Origin: Lichenostomus cassidix
Taxonomy: Eukaryota > Chordata > Aves > Passeriformes > Meliphagidae
Direction of reading: 5' to 3'
Length of the DNA stretch: 64,000 nt
Assembly (NCBI GenBank): GCA_008360975.2
Contig: CM039183.1
Location: 39,857,850 to 39,921,849 of the forward strand
Part shown: positions 25,095 through 38,000 of the stretch, piece by piece
How positions within the stretch are numbered: position 1 is the stretch's first letter
Layout: each line of letters opens with the position of its first letter
Notes under the pieces: model-generated
The model's input: the letters and a program-made list of their open reading frames with translations, nothing else
Database searches by the model: none
Told to the model about the DNA's origin: nothing
Position numbers and translations under genes: made by a program

Positions 25095-25327
25095 GTTCTG
25101 GCTCAGGATGACTTTAAGAAGTCACACCTGGACTGGGACTTTGGGTGCCAAAATTTTATCCTGGAGCAAATTTTTACAGCCAAGTATGAAACCCCTGAAA
25201 ATGAGAAGAGAGGGGAATGTTATAATGGAAATGCTGGCATAACTTCAATTACTGTGGAGCAGCCCAAGAAGCTGATGAGGCCGAGAGTTAAAAGCAAATC
25301 TGCCAACTTTCACTCTGCTCAAATAAG
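25095..25327 (+). other. Candidate exon, unidentified protein, low confidence
   Basis: A 233-base segment is open in one frame (77 codons plus 2 bases). It lies between an acceptor-like TAATTTCAG ending at 25094 (an alternative at 25106 is in GGCTCAG) and a consensus donor AAG|GTAAGT at 25328. The frame starts VLAQDDFKKSHLDW and ends VKSKSANFHSAQI; an in-frame TAA lies just before the acceptor and another overlaps the donor. Amino-acid make-up is balanced, with few homopolymer-like runs. Against it, the acceptor has a poor pyrimidine tract, no domain is recognisable and no partner exon in phase was identified. Confidence 0.18.
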
Positions 25328-25356
25328 GTAAGTCATGCTAAAACGTTTGACTGCTT

Positions 25357-25378
25357 AAAAAAAAAAAAAGAAAGAAAA
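25357..25378. repeat. A13 followed by AAAG-type low complexity
   Basis: Thirteen consecutive A run into GAAAGAAAAG. It lies about 30 bases 3' of the strong GTAAGT donor-like site at 25328. No retroposon body was recognised upstream. Confidence 0.8.
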
Positions 25379-28300
25379 GTAGTTGCCACTACTTCTTCAG
25401 AAAACTATGAGTTATAAAAAAATCAGTCAAAAATAATGCAAATACAATTTCAATTGAACTCTTCTTTGTTTTCTCTGCACCACGTGGTTTTTCTTCTTGG
25501 TAAAATAGGATGTGGGAAACTACCTTAAAAATGAATTTGACTAATCCTGGCTTGAAATTTGGGCTCTACCTATCCAGAAAAAGGCAGTATAGTCTGGGCC
25601 ATTCCCCAACAATAGAGTGGCGACAGGCTAAATATAACCATGCTTGCAGCCCCAGAACTGGCATCTAACACCAGGGGCTTACAATAACACTGAAGCTGCT
25701 GCTGCTCCAGCAACAGCCGAGGCAAGGGGAGGGAAAGCTCTGTTTGTTTTTCAGCCGGGACTTCATTCTTCACTCAGCTGTTTGCTATTAGGACTGGAGC
25801 AGTAGCAGTGAGAAATTCATTGCCGCTTGCTCTCTGAATCCTGACACAGTAACAGCACAGATCCAGCTAGCCAAATCCACAAAGGATCAAGGGAAGGGGA
25901 AAAAGAGAGCAACAAACTATTGCGTGCTTGTTGTCTCACTTTTACAGCACCTATCATCCCCAAGGAACCTATTTATTGAGGGCCACACTCTGCCCCATTC
26001 CTGCAGAGATTCGTATTAGTGAATGCTGGAAGCAGGACAAGAATTTCCTCTCACCCTTCTCCTCCACCCTGCTGGTGGAACCAGTGTGACAGAGAGGTAT
26101 TCCCACCAACACGAGGGCTGCCTTCTCCCTGCAGCTGTCACCTGTACTGTGCCTCTTGCCAGATCCTCTCTCCTGCCTGGCTGGAATTAAATGGTGGGGA
26201 AACAAGGGTGTTCCTGGCATGGTATTGCACCTCTCTGCTCCTTAGAAGGGTACAAACTCAAGCACTAACTTGGCTAAATTTATCCTGATGCTTCCACTGA
26301 GAGAGGTGCAAATTGAGATGAATATCATCGTAGATATTTTTGATATCTTGTTTTGGAGGAATCAAAGAATTGGATTTATCTTAGCAGCACATCTCTATTC
26401 AGATCAGTGCAGCAATTAACACTGTGCCCCAGTGCTGTGGATGAAGACTCTGCTCCACTGGTATTTAGTGGAGAATACAGACTCCAAAAGAGTGACACAG
26501 ACTGGGTGAAAAACAGAGACTCCTTTCCAACACTCCAGAGCATTTGCTACTTGGGAAAGCTACAATTGCTGTCTGGGACTCTGCTTTGGTGCAGTAGGTA
26601 AGTGCTACCAAACTGACTCGCTGCATTTCAGTAGCAGCTGCAGAGAGCAGAGCTCTCAGCTTTCCACAGAGAGTTCTGGAGGAGGAGCCCTGACTTGGGG
26701 TCCCTGGGTACAAAGGGTGATTTCTGCTAGTCCTGCTCTAAAGCACTGCAGCTGACTGACGACTGCTGGATGCAGACAGCACGGGTGAGAGTTCGTGTGT
26801 AGAAGCTGATCACAGCAGTGGAGCTGATTGCTTTCATTCTTCTGCAGTCTATTTATGTTTGGAAATAAAAATGGTATGTAAGAAGACAGGCTCTTTTCTG
26901 CCAGTATAGCTGCTTCCCCTTCTGGGGACTCCATGAGGTCTGGCTTGTGAGCTATGTGATAAGATTCCCAAGACCGGGAATTTTGTTTTGCATTTCATTA
27001 CCTCCTTGTCCTGTTGACATAATGATCTCATATGCAACAACAAATCACTCCCTGACCTCAGCATAACAAGCTGAATGTGGGACTTGGCACATAGGTTCTG
27101 AGACTGCCTGCCTGCTTTCTCCTGCTGCTCTGGAGTAAAAAGGTCTGTTTCCTGCGCAGCCTGCAAACTCCAGTATCTATTGCCAATTGTCACCTGCAAG
27201 CCCATCCCTCCCAGCTATGCTGACTACAGTGTGTGAGTCAAGTTTGTCCCCACAGACTGACAAACTAGACGTGAAGGAATTCTTGAGTACATTTTAAAAA
27301 AAGAAATGCATGAAAACCTAAACAGGCAGTAAATTATTGCCCCTATAAAGAGAAAATCTGTATTACTCACTAAGAAGCAAAGCCATCACTAGGTCTGTGT
27401 CAGTGTAAACAACCAGGGCTTACTGCAAAGAGCACACATGCAGTGTAAGCAGTATGAACAGAAACATCTTGATATTCAACATACTTGGGAGAGAACTGCA
27501 TGTGACCCACCTCCTTAAAACAGGTCTTGTGCTTATGCTGAAATCTGAGCTCCCTGCAAAGTCAAACTGTGCATGTTACGTGTTGGCTAGCATCCTAGCC
27601 CAGATCTGGGTGGATCTTGCTGGCTTAGCTGCTGCGCAAAATCAGGTGAGCACCAGCTTCATCTTGAGCCTTTCCCTAACAGGCAGGAGGGATCTTTCAT
27701 TGATACAAAAGAGGCAGAAAACAAAGAGAAAAGGATTCACAGCTGTGAAAGCATAAGTCAGCCACCTCTCAGGATGTGGGGTGCTCCTCTTTGTTTCTAA
27801 CCCATGGAACACCATGTTTACTTCTTTTTTGTAAGTATCTGCTAACCGCGTAGCTGTTCAGGGCTGGCTGTTCTCAGAAGCACACCCAGTACATACAGGA
27901 AAACTACTAGACCTCACTAGACTAATTGAAACCATTTGCAAGGAGTATCTGGAAAGTAATTAAGAAATGCATGGCTGCTGACAGGCTGACACTACATTGC
28001 ATTGGCCAACACGGACTCTGCTTGCACCAGAAAACTTCAGCAGCACATTGGTGAAGAGCCAGGGCTGCACTCCTGACCTGTGGACAAACCAGCCGTGAGC
28101 TGTGTCTGATCCCTGAAGCTCCTTAATGGAACAGACTGTGCCAGCCTGGGTGTATTCACCACAGTCTTACTCACCACAAAGAAAGAAGCAGTGAGGAAGG
28201 AGAACAGAAGAGAGCCCACACCCTCTAGGGTGTCACACTCCATACACAGCACTTCTACAGCAATATAGTGAACAAGAACCCTAAGTAATTGATTTTCCAT

Positions 28301-31300
28301 CACTATCAGAAGCAGTTACATTGCAATTTCTGCTAGCAAGCCCAGTGTGCATCTGCCAGTTTTGTGCAGTTCAGATCATCTGACACTCTTTTAATTCTAA
28401 CACCTGCCCCAAGTCCTGTGTGAATTTTTGGCAAAAATCCATGAAAACACTCAACAGTGGATGATGGTCAGCTGACCCAGAAATTTCTTCTTCTGGCATT
28501 ACCTTTATTTTACCTTGAACACCTGAATTGCTCAGTACTGAATTGGCCTTTCAATAGACTTTTATTCCCTTTTATTCCAAAAGTATCCATTTCACCCTTG
28601 AGAAATAACTGGAGGTTACTATGCTAAGAAGGCACATCTGGTATGAACCTCATTAATCTTGAGGCACTGTAGTACATGTCCAGCACAATTTTGGCACTGT
28701 GAAAGAAGGAAATAAAACCATTTCTTCAGAAGCTGTGAACACCTGGTGCTCTCTACAGGTTGCTATAAAAAGCACAGCCCACCTTAGCAGTACACAGACA
28801 GAGCATCATATAAGTCATCTTGATTTTTTTTCAGGGAGAAAAAAAGAAAATATATATCCCTCTGCTGGCTGATATGTCTTCCCTGGGACTCAGTTGGTTC
28901 TGTATGGCATCTAACAGTGCACTGTCTTCCATGAAGGTTCTGCCTGGGTTACAAATTAATTATCCCATGAAATCATCTACAAGCATTGAAGAAGAATTCA
29001 TTTCAAATGTACAAAGACTTCACATGACTTCCAAGGACATGTTCACTGAATTTTCCTTCAGCAGCTTCTGTATCTAAACCATACAACCAGATGCCAGCAT
29101 TCTTTACTTGCTCACTACATGACAAAAATCAAATCTTGTCTTTGTCCTTCCACTAAAATATTTGATGTCGTAAAAAGTAGCTTCAATTTTGTTACAACAG
29201 GAAAAACAGAGAAGGAAAATGCCTCTGTAAAATTTTGAAACTATCGTTGTCTTCATTACAGGGAGCACAAAATCTGTGTTTTTATAAACACCACTTGAAT
29301 CTTTGAATTTCTTTGAAAACATGTGCTTATACAAAATAGCCCCTCACTCTTTGATCTCTGAGATGTGCTAGGGATAAGAGTACTATGAGTAAAGTTGTCA
29401 GACAAAAATCCAGTCTATATGTAACTAAATTTTAGAGATTACCTACTCTTCTGGTGATGGCATTGCTGCACATTGCATGTAGGTTCTCAGCAACCAGCTG
29501 ATGTTCAGCATTTGAGGAAACACCACACTGTCAGTTTTGCAGTGCAGGTTATTCCTCCAGTGACCATATGCATGTGCCTGAAACAGCAACATGTTCAACA
29601 AGACAGAGAAATGCTTTGGCAATTGGGTAGCAGTGTTCTAGCTCACTGCCCCAAGCTAGGGAGGTTTATCTGCTTCCTGTTCCACTGTGTCTCTTCAAGA
29701 AGAGGAGCACACAATGCAAATAATGCTACCTAGAGCAGTTAAAGTGCTGCTAGAGTGGCTTAGCCCTCAAGGGGAAATCAAGCAGCAACCTCCCAGAGTG
29801 TGCTATTATGTTATATGGACAACGTTACCTCAAATAATGTTAGAAAATTTATGACCCAAGGGGAAATAAAAAGTAAAGCTGATAGATTAATGTATATTTT
29901 GGACTAAGGTAATGAGTTTCAAAAAAACAAAAAGGAACAACTCCATAGCAGCCTTATCTGCATCACCCTGAGACCCTCTTTCAATTGTTCCATGTCTCAA
30001 GCACATACTCTCTGGCCACACTACAAAGGGTCAGCAATGTTTTGGCTCCCACAACAAACCAGCTGATGTATCCATAACATAGAACCATGTTTAGCATCAG
30101 ACAATCTACACAGCTCTGGGTATGCTTAGTCTGAGCTTGGTGGGCACCAGGATCCTTGCTCCTGAATGAAAGCAGCCACATGCCATTCCTGCTGTGACAA
30201 GCAGAGAGCTCTACCAGCTCTTAGCCTTTTAGTCTGAGCCAAGGAACTTTTCTACCATGTCACAAATATTTGTGCTTACTTCAAACCTTACAGACAGAGG
30301 GTGAGAATTGGCTTTTCCCACAAAGCTTCTCATCCTAATAGCTGCAGAGAAAAGCTGAAGACTTTGATGTAGTTAAAACTTAAATTCCAAAACACAAAAA
30401 GGCAATGTAGCAAACCCAAGGGGATTTATTTGAAGTTCAAGGTTTTTAGGCCAGTGATGTCTTTTTGGGGGAAGCTTAACTTGAAAGAGGGAAAGTCAGG
30501 ATATGTGCATGTCTGGGATTGGAGGTCATGAAGCAACATTTTTCAGCAGAGCATCACACTCAAGGTACTGCTCCCTCCTGCCCAGGGCTTCCATGGCAGC
30601 ACAGAGACCACACACAGCCCAGCAGGGCTTGGCAGGGCCAACAAACAGCCCAACAGCAGGACCCCTTCTGCCTCCAGCTGCTAGACCAGAGAGAGAGGAG
30701 CAAGAAGGAACCACTTCCCACTGCCACCTCCCCCTGAAGGAGGCAGCTGCAATGCCCACAGAGATGGGAGCAAGGTTTGGGAAGCCAGTGCTTGCTCCCC
30801 AAGCCAGGTAGCTTCCCAGTAATGCTGCACCTGAGGAAGTCTTTAGCAGCACAGTGTGTTCATTCATAGAATTATTAAGACTAAAGGCCAGATGAAGTCT
30901 CTCGTTCCTTGAGCTTTAGCATGACTACTCTTAAAGGGAAAAAAAAAAGTCCTTTCCTTTCTGAAAAGAAGCTGATATTAGCTTTACTGTAGCACTAGGG
31001 GAAATTAATTTACAGTCTTCTTCCCTCCAGGGCGCTATCTGCAAGAGAGGGCATCTGAGAGGGTCCTTGAGTGAAGCTGCTATGTGAGCAATCCTGACCA
31101 ACAGAAAAAAAACAGAGAGTGCTTTATTCCAGGGCAACACCCACCTAGTTCCTGCTGCTGATGAAGCCACCTCCTCTGCCTGAAACCAGCCCATCTTGAG
31201 GCTGTGTTGCTGCAGGTCACTTCAAGTATTGTTAGGCTGTGATATCAGCTACCCCAGACTGCCACTAAATAAGGGTCACATTATGTAGTGCTGTGTGTGT

Positions 31301-34300
31301 TTTGAGTGGATTCAGAGCCATGGAGCCAAAATATTACCCTGATGGTGAGAGAAGAAGAAATGTAGGTTTTTGCAGGAGCTTTGCAGCACACTGATAGATC
31401 CACAGCATGATCAGGCTCTCAAGGAGGGTGCTGATGATTATTCCTGGATCTCCAACAAGAGACCAATAAGAAAAAAAAAATAGAACTCTCTCCATTGTCT
31501 CCTTTGTTCCTATATTTGGATCCTATGGAGTTTCATGGGTTTTCTTGCCTGCTAAGGACTCAAACAGTTGCTGCAAACCCAGCACCCTCAGGTGTGTGTT
31601 TGGAGGGAGAAGTACTTTGTACTCCCTTTTAGTCCCTGAGGACAGATCTTGCCTATCTGATGGCTACTATTTGATGTGTAATTGCTCTAGCTTTCTCTGT
31701 TCTAAATTTAATTCATTCTCAGTTCCACAGAGAAAATCTGGGAAAAGTCCTTGGCACACTGACCATTCACCAGGAGAAGAGAACTTGGAAATACAAGACA
31801 TATAATAAGGGCTTGTAAGTGCCCATAATGCAGTATTTCCTTCAGAATGCAGATATTATTATCAGAATTCTCCGCACCTTTCTTTCTTGGCCACAAATAC
31901 CCTCAGACTCTTCAGTTCATCTTCCCTCAGGGTTGTCAGATCCCAAAGCTGGAAAACCTTTTAGAAATTTCTCTTTCAAATTTCAGTTTGGGATGACAAA
32001 AACCTACATCCTGCTCCCAGGCACACTTCGATCCGTGTAGAGAAAATGTTAAAGGTGTTCAGGCTCCACCCAGGCCTTTTTGTGGTTTCAACAGGATGCT
32101 GCTGCACCATAGGCAAAGCCTCCCTGGATCTTTCTATCAAAGCCCCTGGGAGCTGCTGCCAGGCTATTCTGCAGTGCCATCTAGTGAGGCAGGCACAGCT
32201 CCACAGAGCTCCTCGCAGCCCAGGCACATCAATCATTCCTACACTTTTTAATTTTTCATTAAGGATTTTATTTAGGCCATGATATAAGCTGAGGTTGCAA
32301 AGAGGATGGATCTGAGGAGCAAGAGGATTGGAGGCATGGCAGAACAGGACATGGAAACACAGCTAAGGAAGGTGTGAGAACCGTGTTATGGGTGTGTCCT
32401 CAGGGAGGGAGGATGAAGAGAAAGGCATTAAATTAGCAGAAGAGTTGAATGAAGGAAAGTAAGACTGGAAATGGTGGTGATAGATGATACAGTGAGGCAG
32501 TGGGAGACAAAAGCAGTGGAAATACCCATACCCTCTGTGGCTGCCCTGGGAAGTTATGATGGGAAAATGGGAATTGCCAGGCCTGAACAGCAGCACTGAG
32601 AAGTTGGGAGAAGGCTAGTATCAGACTGGAACAGGTGTTTGTGGAGATTTACTGAGGATGGAGCCTGTGGCAAGTGACAAAGGTAAGTGCCAAATGATGG
32701 CTATGCACATGTGTCCATGTTCTAGTTTTCAATTTAATTATTGGAAGATTTAAGAAATTGAATGTGTACATTCAAAGTGCATGCATGCACAAACCTTACA
32801 TTACTTTATTAATGTGTAATTTAAAACCTATCTTATACTCCAGGTCCAACTCTTAGGTATCCAAAATTAGTAACTGTTGGATAAGTTTACCTATACCTCC
32901 TAATTCACCACCTGCCCTGAAATGAAGAGATATTCTCCTTTGAGAGAAGTCGAGATGGTGCAGTAGGAGCATTGTCTGTAGGGAACAATGCCTGCCTTTT
33001 GTTATAGTCAGGAGATGGCAGGAGACCCTGAGCTCATGGCTTAGGCAGATGGATGATGCCATGGAGCCAGACTCTGTCTCTTCCTTCCCCAGTGTGCCTG
33101 AGGGACACATCTAGAATTTTAAGTCAGGCTTTTCTTAGGTGGTGCTCAATGCATGATTTTTGCTTTGGGGTTCCAGACTGGAGATCTATGAATGTGGTCT
33201 GGAGGAAGGCAGAGATGTAAAGCTATAAATATCATGAAGAATTCCCACACTGAATCACTGCTCAAGACTATACCATAAAACAATCCTGTCTGGAGGGCAC
33301 CTATATGCCAAGAAAACCATCAGCTTGCACAATGGCATTTTCTGGCTTTCTTATGTGTTGCCAAACAATTTCCACTTGCCCAAGCACAGCTCTACTGTTT
33401 CAGAAGGTAGATGTGCCTGTGGTCTGACTGCCATGATTTTTCATGTAGTTTTATGGGGCTAGGAGTCGAAGTACTAATAAATGTAGCAGCATGTAAACTG
33501 ATATTTTAATAAAATTCCAGTTATTAGGAAGAAAAAAATCTTTTTCAGATTTCAGAATAGTCTGTGTTGCATTTTCCACTTTTCTTGGACATAAATGTGA
33601 AGTGGTGGCTGCACCGAGGAAGAAGAAAACAGCCCCTTGCAGCCCTTAACTGTATCTCCAAACACCTGAAAGAATACCACAATCACTCTCTGTTTTCAGT
33701 TCAGCAAGGAAAGGAACCTCATGTACTTCTAAGTAGCAAAAGGAAAAACAAATGTGAAAGGGAGAAAAGCCACAATAAACTCATGGGGTATTTTCCATCC
33801 TGTGGGGCTGGCTTTTCAGTATTTACATTACATAATATACAGCTACTAGAATTACTGTGTCCTAATCCAGAGAAGCTTCCGGAAACGAAATTATTTAGTG
33901 GCTAGGCAGGCATTCTAACGCCATCATTTGAAATTCAAGCTAATAATATAGAAGTTTATTCTACCCAAGGGTATGTGTATCCATCATACTTGAAATTTAT
34001 TCTTCTGTATGGTAGATTCAGCTTGATGAGCATGTTTAGAGAGGCTTTCTTCCTAGGATAATTGGACAATTTTGGTTTGGGGGAATAGAGACATTTGAAA
34101 AGTATCCTAACATAGGGTAAAAGCACTCCAGAGATCTGGCTCCAAAGAGTTGAGGCCTGAGGAAATGAGCAAAACTCAGAAAGGAGAGATGAAATCATCA
34201 TTCTGCAGTGGGAAAGAGGTCATCTTGCGTAGGCTGTGGTTGTCAATAAAAGAGTCATAGTCCACAGAGTTGCCCCTTGCTGCCTACAATATACAAGGCT

Positions 34301-34330
34301 CAAGGCCCCTAGTCATTTGCAATGCTTCAG
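25379..34330. other. Unique stretch with GC-richer patches
   Basis: No gene is recognised. From 25.6 to 27.2 kb GC is raised, and three minus-strand frames (118, 92 and 82 codons) overlap in different frames, as low stop density would produce. From 30.50 to 30.87 kb a patch rich in CAGC/CCTG bears overlapping frames of 102-113 codons on both strands, again typical of composition rather than coding. A donor-like CAAAG|GTAAGT lies at 32682 at the end of a purine-rich 400-base stretch. Confidence 0.55.
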
Positions 34331-34700
34331 CTCACCACACTTCCCTCTGATTTTCCCAAGAAGCTCTTCCCATGGAGCAGTACAGACCTGCCAGTGAGAC
34401 CTCCAGGGCTTGCAATGTCTTTACAGCTGACGTGGCATCCAGCAGCCTGCAGCACAGTGTGAAACCCATGGGCAGGAGACTGCTATTGCAAGCTGGCATT
34501 GAACTCCTCAGCTTCACAGCATCACTCACCACCCACATCCGAGGCCAAGAGGGGGAGCTAGGGCAGCTAGTGCAGCTAGGTTTACACAAGGGGGGAGATT
34601 CCCTGCTGCCTGCACATTCCTCTCTCCTGAGTGCCTGTAATGACCTTTAATTCCTTTCTCTTCATCCTCCCTCCCTGAGCAAATGGTCCAAGGTAATATC
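34331..34700. other. GC-richer patch with frames on both strands
   Basis: This patch is open on both strands: 92 codons on the plus strand (34372-34650, starting MEQYRPASETSRACNVF) and 85 on the minus strand (34332-34589). The plus-strand peptide is hydrophilic then Leu-rich (residues about 45-75) and could be a decayed coding remnant, but no family is recognised. Low stop density from base composition explains it as well. Confidence 0.3.
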
Positions 34701-34985
34701 TTTACCAGTTCCAAAATACCCACTGATTTGTCTACAGTTTATATCTATGAAAAGATGCATTCATTTACCACATTTGGCCATGCAAATAGGTATTTTTTTT
34801 CTCAGAAATATCTTGAGGGCTTCGATTCGCAAACTACCAGTAATCTTTTATGCACTACTGGCCAAAACCAGAGGCATTATGTGGACTAGTTTTACCAGAA
34901 AATCAGGGGTCAGGTTGGACTTTGTCACCAAGCTGCTGCTTTGTTATAGCTGTAAAACTGAGCCATTTTACAAATAAAACAATAA

Positions 34986-35005
34986 TTTTTTTTTTTTTTT
35001 TTTTT
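34986..35005. repeat. Poly-T homopolymer, 20 bases
   Basis: Twenty consecutive T follow AATAA, and an ACAAAAAAACCCC segment follows them. It could be the poly-A tail of a minus-strand retroposed sequence, but no recognisable retroposon body lies to its right, so it is called simply as a homopolymer tract. Its length is prone to sequencing and slippage error. Confidence 0.88.
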
Positions 35006-38000
35006 ACAAAAAAACCCCTCAGCTCTCTAAAGTCCATTTTCAGAAGAGGAGAGGAGTCCCACGTTGCAAGAGTTTCCTTTTATGCTAAGTCTGGTTCAGA
35101 CTGACTCTTCATGACAGCACAGGGGGTGTCACAGTGCCTATCCACAAACATCTCCTGCTTGATCCATAAAGGACCAGGTCCCAAAATCACAGTGATCAGA
35201 GCCAAGTCACAAGAAAAAAAAGCATCATCACAATGAGAGAAGACAAGGAGGAAGCAGGGACTGGCAATGGGCAGCACAAGGTGGACTGTAAGGAGGGTCA
35301 GCTCCTCCTTGGTTTGTATAAACCATGCAGGAAGGAAGCTGGAGAGGGATATTAGAACTCTTTCTGTGCTGAATTGACAGGCCTCCTTACCCTGGTATAA
35401 GGCTCTGCAACAACAGTGCTTCCCTGCTATTGATGTGCTATGGCTTTGGGGATCTCAATCTAAAAAAACGTTTTTTCTTGGTGTAAAAACCATCAGTGCC
35501 TTTCTGCTTTTTCCTGATAGGCTTCAAGCAAAATTCATGTTTGCAACATTTAAAATAGTCAGTCTTTACCCAGACATCTGTTTCTACTTAGGACAAAATG
35601 ACATCAGGGGAAAGGATACTTTCTTTGCATATTCTTTAAATCTTACCCCATTCCTCCTACCCCAAAGCCCACATGGGCTGGTTTCATCCTTACAAAGATA
35701 TTTCCTGACTGTCTCAGGAGCAGGAAGCTACTACAGGGCAACTGGCAAAGTGTATAACCAGTCAGGGTCAAGTCTGGGAATTTCATGTCCTTGGTGCAAG
35801 CAGGCCAAAACATCACTGAGACTAGGTCACCTAGTATATTTTCAGGTAATGTCTTTCCTGAGGACTTTGTTCACAAGGAAGAAATGTGACCTGGCCACTG
35901 ATTTATCTTTCAAGAGCATCAAAGTTAGGTTCAGAGGCTGACAGAATTGCAAGAGGATGGCATTCAAACCTTTATTCACCACAAACTGCCACAAAGTTAG
36001 AAACCATCAAGTGTCAAACCCTACAGCTGAAGAGTAACTTAGTTGTCTTAGCCGAGTAACTTAGCTGGATTCAAAGATTCCCAGAACCAGATTGGCACTA
36101 AGAATAAAAATAGCATCTTTGAATAAAACAAAGAATCGGATCACAAAGTGTGAGTTTATCAAGCAAGTCTCATATCAGTGAAATCTTTTTGCTAAGATCA
36201 CCTGTCACATGAGGAATCAAATGCCTCAAAATCTGAGAAGGCAACATTAGCTGTCAAAAGCAGTATCAGTGCTAGAATTTCATCAATTAAATTGAAAAGA
36301 AAATTCCAGACAGACAGTAGTTTTATTACATGATAAGTTGTGTCTTAGCATCACGTTATTCTTCTGGATGATTTATTCTGTCCTAGGAAAACTCTGGTGT
36401 GCAAAATGTTCAATCAAAAGACATGAGTTCAGTAATTTCTCTGAGCCTGGCATAAACAAAGGTGTTCTATGCCAGATGGAGATAACCAGCCAAGCTCTTT
36501 GACATTCCTATGCAACAAGTAATTATTATTCCAGCTTAAGACATGACAATAGCTGTCTTGTCTCCTTACACAAGAAAGGGTCATCCTTTGCTTTGTTAGG
36601 TCTGGAAGGGAGCACTTTGTCCTTCAGAGAAGAACAACTTAGTAGAACTGATTTTAGCACACATGCCTCAGACTTTGGTAAGCACAACTGTATGTTTATT
36701 TAACCCCATGATGCAAATGCATCCTCAATATAATAAATTTGTTTTAAAGCAAAATTTTCAACCCACAGAAGCCTCACACTGGGTTTTGTTGCAGTTAATA
36801 ACTCTTCTGTTAAGGCAAAAGCCACATGCTAAAAGTGAGATGAGCTCCAGCCCACATGAGATGTCCAAATAAGAAAGGTAATGGAGAACAGGTGAAGAGA
36901 AAACATTCAGACTCATAAGGCAGCAACAGCAGCCTGGAACAATAGTGTTGCTTCTCCAAAATCATTTGACAGGTTGTTGTGTCACTGGAGCAGAGCCTAC
37001 TAATGGCCTATTTCAGTGCATGGGGAATGAATCCTTGACTGATCAGCTTTCATCACACAGATGCTTGTAGCCTTTCTTCAGAGATGCATCAGCAACTGCA
37101 CTGCCTAGATCAGCCCTCTGAAACAGAGTAGGTTTGCCTTTAAGGTGATTTGGGGAGGACTTTTCACATCCAAGAGAAGGAAAGAAATATTAAGATAGAA
37201 GGGATTTTTTAACTCCTTAGAGATGTTGGTTGTCCCAAGCTGGACTGTTGGAACAAGGCTGCAGAAGGATTAACAGGCTTGGTGCTGCAGAGCTAATCAC
37301 AGACTTGCAGCCTGACTTGCTCTTGGGTAATTTTTTGGAATATCCCTACTTGGGGAAGAAACATTTACACATTCCTCCCATGGGAAATTACATTTTTAGG
37401 ACTTCTATCTGTGAGCATCCAGAATTTCCTGTAGTAGATAATCCTACTCTCAGGAAAGCTAGGAGGAATTCACTCTAACATCCTTGAAGCAGGAAAGCTA
37501 TATTCCTGTCCAAGAACCACTATATGTTTCCTGGTAACAGAAAAATTTACCACAGTCCATATTTTGCCTGATCTTAAATCAGACATTCAGATGAGTTAGG
37601 ATAATTATTAAAAGAAGAAACATCTGGTCACCAAGTTATCTAATAATCAGAGGTACTGAGAACTGTTCTTTGCTAAGAGACTCTGCATATCTGAGTAACT
37701 GGTGCTCTGGTCCCAGCCTAAAAAGGTATCCAATAACAACAGCAGATCCTTAATCCATCCCTTCTTTATGCAGTGCAGAAATTTGACCATCAGCAAAGTA
37801 AAAAAAAACTAGTCTACCAAAAGAGTCTCTCTTGCAATTACGAGAAATAGATAACACTTCTTGGGAATAAAATGTTTCCTTTCAACAGGTCTGGGCATAA
37901 CTGTCCCAGCATGTTTTACGTGGATGGCACTTTTTTCTTTCCCCCTTCCATTTCTGCCAGAACAGCACATTTAGATACTTTGGCCTCTTGTTTTAAAGAA

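Noticed and set aside
27599..27645. 47-base exon-like segment ending CAG|GTGAGC inside a 100-codon plus frame (27454-27756)
   Set aside because: The acceptor lacks a pyrimidine tract, and the segment is too short to judge.
30503..30867. Overlapping frames of 72-113 codons on both strands
   Set aside because: A CAGC/CCTG-rich composition depletes stops on both strands, and the peptides look low-complexity and have no domain.
36032..36064. Direct repeat GAGTAACTTAG, two copies 22 bases apart
   Set aside because: It is short and has only two copies, so is plausibly a simple local duplication with no further structure.
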